From the NCBI GenBank assembly GCA_003864495.1, contig ML133436.1, positions 2,244,228 through 2,308,227 of the forward strand: 64,000 nt of DNA, given 5' to 3'. The DNA comes from Nemopilema nomurai (Eukaryota; Cnidaria; Scyphozoa; Rhizostomeae; Rhizostomatidae). The notes under the pieces were generated by a model. That model was not told where the DNA came from. It did no database searches and saw only the letters and a program-made list of their open reading frames with translations. A program made the position numbers and the translations under genes. Shown here one piece after another: positions 59,047 to 64,000 of this stretch. Each line of letters begins with the position of its first letter. Within the stretch, counting starts at the first letter, position 1.

Positions 59047-60842
59047 CTGTACCCGTCGAGGATTAAATTCCACGTCTGGTTTTTGCGTTACAGTTGTTTG
59101 AAATATAATTAAAATCAATTACTTAGAACGAATAATTTTGTCTTTTTAGAGTTTATTTAGTTAAAGAAATAGGAATTTGAATTTTCTACTGTTTTCTTGA
59201 TTAATGTCAGCGGGAAAATGTGGTATATTTTCAAAACAACCACACAAACTTCAAATTGCGCATTCTTACCCAAATCTTGAGTGTTTTAAATTCTATGCTT
59301 TATGATGCATTATGTTTTAAATTTTATGATTGTCATGTCATTCTGTATCTATTCTTGTTGATTGTTAAATACGGTTGAACCTTGCAAACAATAACCTGAT
59401 GTGTTGTCTGAAGTTTAAAAAACATACAATATTTTCTTAATAATATCTTTGAAAATACGAAGAACATTTTTGCCCGAAACTCTCTAGCAAACGTTGAACT
59501 TTGTTTCATGATGATTATTATTGAATGGTGCTGAAACGTTTTTGATAGAGTCGCGGAAAGTATTTGCTTCTTTTTTCATTTGGTTCAAAGCTATCAAAGG
59601 TGAGCATGCAATTAGCCATCAGTATGTTTATTACAGCCAAAGCACAAAAACGTCGCCAATTAAAACAAATTTTCGGAGACATGATTTGTGTAGAAAGCAA
59701 GGAACTACCTTCAGCTCACCACAAATCACCACGTAAACAACACAACATTAGCAAAAATGACAGCAGTTTTGTAATGAACAAGAATTATGTGGAGCAAAAT
59801 ATTGATGTTGACCACAGAAGTTTTTGAAGAGACTGTTCAGGTTCAAGAGGTACTTTTATGTTCATTATGGGCCAATTCGAAAATTGTACTTTACAAAACC
59901 AAAACAATGCTGTATGCAAAGACTACAAAAATGTGGAAACATAACAAAGTAGATACATTTGGGTATAGCACTTGCGTTTTCTGCTACATTTTGTCTGCTT
60001 ATTTGCAAAATTCATTGTGCTATTGCAATACTATTTATTTCTTGAGCAATATTTAAAAAAATTAACTTTTGAATGAGCTGAAACAAAGGATGACTAATAA
60101 ATAAATATGCCTTGTACAGTTAGTGAGTTTCTTGCACAGATCATATTATGTAAATGTGCAAAATTTTAAGACGATCTAAGGAATTTTGTAAGAAATTATT
60201 CTATGTTATCAATGTTGACCAATGGGTGGAGAAACCTTAAACTCCTAGGTTTGCCTCTTGCAAAAACTTAAAAACCTTAATCACATAAAACAAAGTGGTT
60301 CAGTGAGGTCCAATTGCACATTAAAAATGATTTGCAAGTGAGCAATACATCATTTCATTTACAAGAAAGCAACTTTTAGTATAATATTCAAAAACTCTTA
60401 TTTGGCAATAATAAATCACATTTTTACTGCAAAATTCAGCATAGGGCCAGGCAAGTTTTATTAATTTTAGTCTATACAAATACACACTACCTCTACAATG
60501 TTAACTATAGAACAGGATTTCTTCCAAAGAGTTTAGTTTACTTCATTTGAATTTTGCAAAGATGCAATGTACCTGGGTTTAGAAGAAAGAAATTTGAAAT
60601 GAATAAAAACTAGCATTTGCCTTTTATCATTGGCTTGTTGTATTTGAATTTCACCACTTAGACAAAAAGGATAAAGGTTTTTCTGCAAATTTAAATTACT
60701 TGTGAGGTCATACTGTGTTAACAATGAAAGTGATGAGATTTCCACATTGCTATATGACAGTACTTTATTTCAAAGTTTTGTTGAAAGTTAACATTTTTCT
60801 TAGAAAGCTGTTTAACTTTTTGAGTTCAATTTATCTCATCTG
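59047..60842. other. Intergenic between convergent GAPVD1 and GCLM
   Basis: AT-rich 1.8 kb separating two 3' ends. It probably contains both 3' untranslated regions. Short frames around 59.5-60.0 kb have no domain pattern. Confidence 0.4.
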
Positions 60843-63631
60843 TCATCTGAAAACAGGCCTTCCATTGCCATTTTTATTGGTGAAGCTTTCATACACATTT
60901 GAAGAAATAAGATTTGGAAAAACATACCCCTTATTTTTTATGACCCCTCTGCACTTCACAACAACCGAGTATCTCACAACCCAACGGGTCTGCCACCCCT
61001 TGATGTTCTCTTCAGCAAAGGAGCCAACAACTTTCTTGACATTTTCCTCTGGTAGTAGTGCTAGAAGCATTGACAGTTTTGAATAGAGACAAAAAGCAAA
61101 AAAAGCTTACATTTGCACGAAATGTTGCAGACAAAAAATTCGGGCAAAAGTTTATTAGTGACATTCTTGCTTTCACAAGAAATTTGTCTTAAAGACGTTC
61201 CACCCAAAAGGATTAAAAGAAAAGGTTCAACATGTTGACTTTATGGCTGCAGGGTGATAAATCTTTCCATTTTTGTAAATTTTAGCAAAAAAATGACTTT
61301 ATCAGAAAAAAATGAATGGCTAAATTTGGACCAAAAAGGGGCAAAATTTCTTCATTTAAATGCATCTAACCATAATCATGATAATTTTTAAGCGACTATA
61401 GCAAGAAGTTTATTTTAATTCAACAACTACAAAACTTACTGGGTGGATCACCATGTGTGTGCAGTAGAATTTCTTGTTGCTTGGCATACTCTACCAAATT
61501 CTATCAAAAATGAGCAATGTCAAAAAATTTCTACAAATCTTGCATTCCTAGTTAACAGGACATATTAAAACACTTCCACAAAACCTGATAACAGAAAGTT
61601 AAGAAAAATCTACTAAATCAGAATACATGGATTTGGCACAATCTGCAGAGTTGGCACAAACAAGGACCGTAATTTAAAGTGAACCAGAAATGGTTCAAAT
61701 AGACAAGCACATTAATCAAACTAGAAATATTAGTAGAAGAGCTTAAATATTCCCTAATTTTGATTTTGATTATCAATATAGAAAAAAGGTTCATAAATAC
61801 CTTTGGCATATGACAACATGAAGTTAGATTCACTTGATTGACTTCTGGTTTAATCTGAAAAATAAATGAAGAGCCTGGTAATATACTTTGCATTTCTTTC
61901 ATAGATGTCTAGGTTTCTTGAATTATAAATGAAACTTTGTACATTTAAGACTGTTAAGCCTTTGGCCATTACTATTCAAGTTCAACTGAATATCTTTCAA
62001 CTCTGCTCTGCCTTATTGGAAAAAAGAGACCACCCACTAAAGAAAAAAGGAACATATTGGAATTTACAAAGATTTTAAAGTCAGTTTATTGTAAAATAAG
62101 AAACCTGTAAATTAATGAGCAACAATATTTCAATATGAAACAAACAAATTTTCGAAAATGCTGTCATTGAGGAAGCCACTTCAGTTTGCTTTGTAGACAT
62201 TCAAAATTATTTAGAAACTTCAGGTAAAAACTTACTCTTGCCCAAGAAAGAAGCTCCTTCAGTTTGCCAGCATCAAGATCACAGGCGGCCAAATGTGATA
62301 CAAGTTCATCATCATACAGTTTCTCCATTTCCTTCAAATTAAAATGTCATCAATTTTGAAGAGACTCCAAAATGTGTTTAAAAGTCGTAAATGAAATCAA
62401 TCAAGTTGGTTGAAGGTAATCAAAGGCTATGAGCTTGTATCAAGTGTAAGGAAGTTACAACAAAAAGATCTCAATAGTGTCAACAAAGCTGATGCAAATC
62501 TATTGAGATTTATTGATAAAAACAATTGAATTCCTACCCTCCACAGTGGTTTTGCTACTTCTGTGAAAGTTAAAGTTGAATCTTCTGGAATGGCAGGAAA
62601 TGCCAAGAAAATCACATCAAACTGTGAAATATTGAGTTCCTGGAGGGCTAAAAAACAAATTACTTGCATTCAAATTCAGTCAAGGGGTTTACTAAGGGCT
62701 AACATGTTAATTAGTTGGAAAAACATTTGATAGCTTCACCTATTTAATGAACATTTTTAAATAGGAAACATTGTATTTGTAAATATATTTGAGAAAAATT
62801 AATGGCATAACATCTATGGCTTAAAATGCTTTGAATCCAAACAGAAAATTTCATTAAGGTTATTGTGAGAATTTAAAATAAAGGCATAAATACCATCTTA
62901 CACTTCACCAGACCATATTGCTTGGTTTGATAATTTATGTTAATGTGTACAGTTTTTTTTAGAAAGAAGCCCCCTTTTTGGGGTAGCTAGTGTAAACAAG
63001 ACTATAGTTTTAGCTTGATTCATTCGTTGGTTAGAGAATCAATTCCAAATCATTGAATTTGTAGTAATTAATTGGTGAAAAAACTTACATTCAAGAACTG
63101 CTTCTCTAAGCTGTTCCTTTCCAAAATCATGAGCAAAGATCTTTGCTAGTGTAGAAGAATGAAAACACTTAAAATCTGCATGAATTTTAATTTTATATAA
63201 TGATGCTAATCAAGATTAAATGTAGCAGTTAAAATACATCATTGGGCTCACATAACTTCTTTTCACAAGAAAACTAGATTTAGTTGCAGTCACAATTTTT
63301 GCTGTAGACAGTGCATCATTTGAATATAGAAATTGTAGCTTGAATTTTACACCTTAATACTAGCATAAATCAAGGGTTCCAACACAGGCTGGAAAGTGGA
63401 GGGGCCAAGGAAGATTTTAACAATCATAACAAAAGATATTTAGAAAAGCTCTATTGTTTTACAAAAAAAGTGCGGGACCATGGCCCCCCCCCCCCCTCAT
63501 CGGAGGCCCTGTAAATGCTAAACTTATGATAACATCTTTTGTGAATTACCTGTTACTTTCATGAGTGGCCTGTCAGCTTCAGTCACAGGCTCAATATTGG
63601 CTGCATTTTTACAGACAATCTTGTCTTTTCC
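60843..63631 (-). CDS. GCLM: GCLM, glutamate-cysteine ligase regulatory subunit (5' end missing)
   Basis: Seven in-phase exons encode 225 residues: 63631-63550, 63145-63089, 62647-62538, 62331-62236, 61854-61801, 61500-61440 and 61060-60843. The chain reads ADRPLMKVTAKIFAHDFGKE, LNISQFDVIFLAFPAIPED, SWARIKPEVNQVNLTSCC, HMPK, NLVEYAKQQEILLHTHGDPP and WVVRYSVVVKCRGVIKNKGY. These align end to end with the aldo-keto-reductase-like fold of GCLM. The subunit binds the catalytic GCLC and makes the first step of glutathione synthesis more efficient. The human protein is 274 residues. About 70 N-terminal residues are absent and must lie beyond 63632, in the last 370 bases or outside the window. The C-terminus after KNKGY is about 20 residues longer than in human and unlike it. 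Confidence 0.93.
63370..63510. mobile_element. Possible degenerate MITE fragment with C13 run
   Basis: In a GCLM intron, CAAGGGTTCC on the left and an inverted CAGGGCCTCC on the right resemble hAT-type ends. Between them are GGGGCC and CCATGGCCCC strings like those in the MITE at 25789-26014, and thirteen C at 63484-63496. No clean 8-base duplication is visible. Confidence 0.3.
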
Positions 63632-64000
63632 CTAAAAATCCATGAAGTCAATCACAAGGGCTATCAAAATATTGTCATGATGCAGAAAACCCCTTGTGAC
63701 AAAATAAGGGGTTCACTTGAAAAGACTTGGTGAAATATTAACCAACAAATGATGCGTCTTATTAGGGCATCTATTCTCTCCACATACTCAGCACTAAACT
63801 TGTGACTTCTTCCTAACCATTGGTTTTTTATATATGGATAAGGTTCATAGCGGAGATTTTGAAGAGGTGCACAGCAGAGGTAAATAGATGTTCAATTATA
63901 GCTTTTTTTCATATGGCAACTGTCTACATCGCAATCGTTATGACAATCGAGACCTGCGTATGGCGTGAGTGGGGGCATGCAGCCTTGAACAAAAACTTGG
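63632..64000. other. Upstream GCLM intron or flank; nothing recognised
   Basis: No N-terminal GCLM exon could be identified on the minus strand in these 369 bases. The missing exon is probably outside the window. Confidence 0.4.

Overview
The window is animal nuclear DNA. Every recognisable gene is split by GT-AG introns, the base composition is AT-rich, and the genes are metazoan orthologues (PBX, GAPVD1, ALG14, GCLM, CHCHD5). Together with a Kolobok-type transposon this suggests an early-branching invertebrate, probably a cnidarian. The species is inference, not read from the sequence.

Layout. 1-10030: the end of a satellite array, about 57 head-to-tail copies of a ~173 bp unit, running off the left edge. 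10031-13342: non-coding, with one GAAT-rich microsatellite. 13343-15663 (minus): a secreted or membrane protein with laminin-type EGF repeats, MEGF9-like, with probable untranslated exons upstream to about 20.8 kb. 23313-24613 (minus): CHCHD5, found only by splicing short exons. 27423-36547 (minus): the complete ten-exon homeobox gene PBX. 37980-40204 (plus): complete five-exon ALG14, divergent from PBX. 40484-40690 (minus): a broken LINE tail. 41891-59046 (plus): complete fourteen-exon GAPVD1. 60843-63631 (minus): GCLM, lacking its N-terminal exon(s).

The most interesting object is a complete-looking DNA transposon at 50899-57803 in intron 12 of GAPVD1. It has TTAA target duplications, perfect 19-bp terminal inverted repeats and an inner perfect 22-bp inverted pair. 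It carries two convergent spliced genes. One is a Kolobok-type transposase with a THAP exon upstream and a terminal zinc knuckle. The other is a 218-residue protein built around the domain known from the cytoplasmic 'ballast' of vertebrate P2X7 receptors. A 359-bp hAT-type MITE with a perfect 8-bp target duplication is nested between the THAP exon and the rest of the transposase.

The host genes are ordinary housekeeping or developmental genes with no common pathway: transcription (PBX), N-glycan initiation (ALG14), Rab5/Ras control in endocytosis (GAPVD1), glutathione synthesis (GCLM) and the mitochondrial intermembrane space (CHCHD5). Exon models were built by hand. For each accepted model the splice phases and total length were checked and agree, except where stated.
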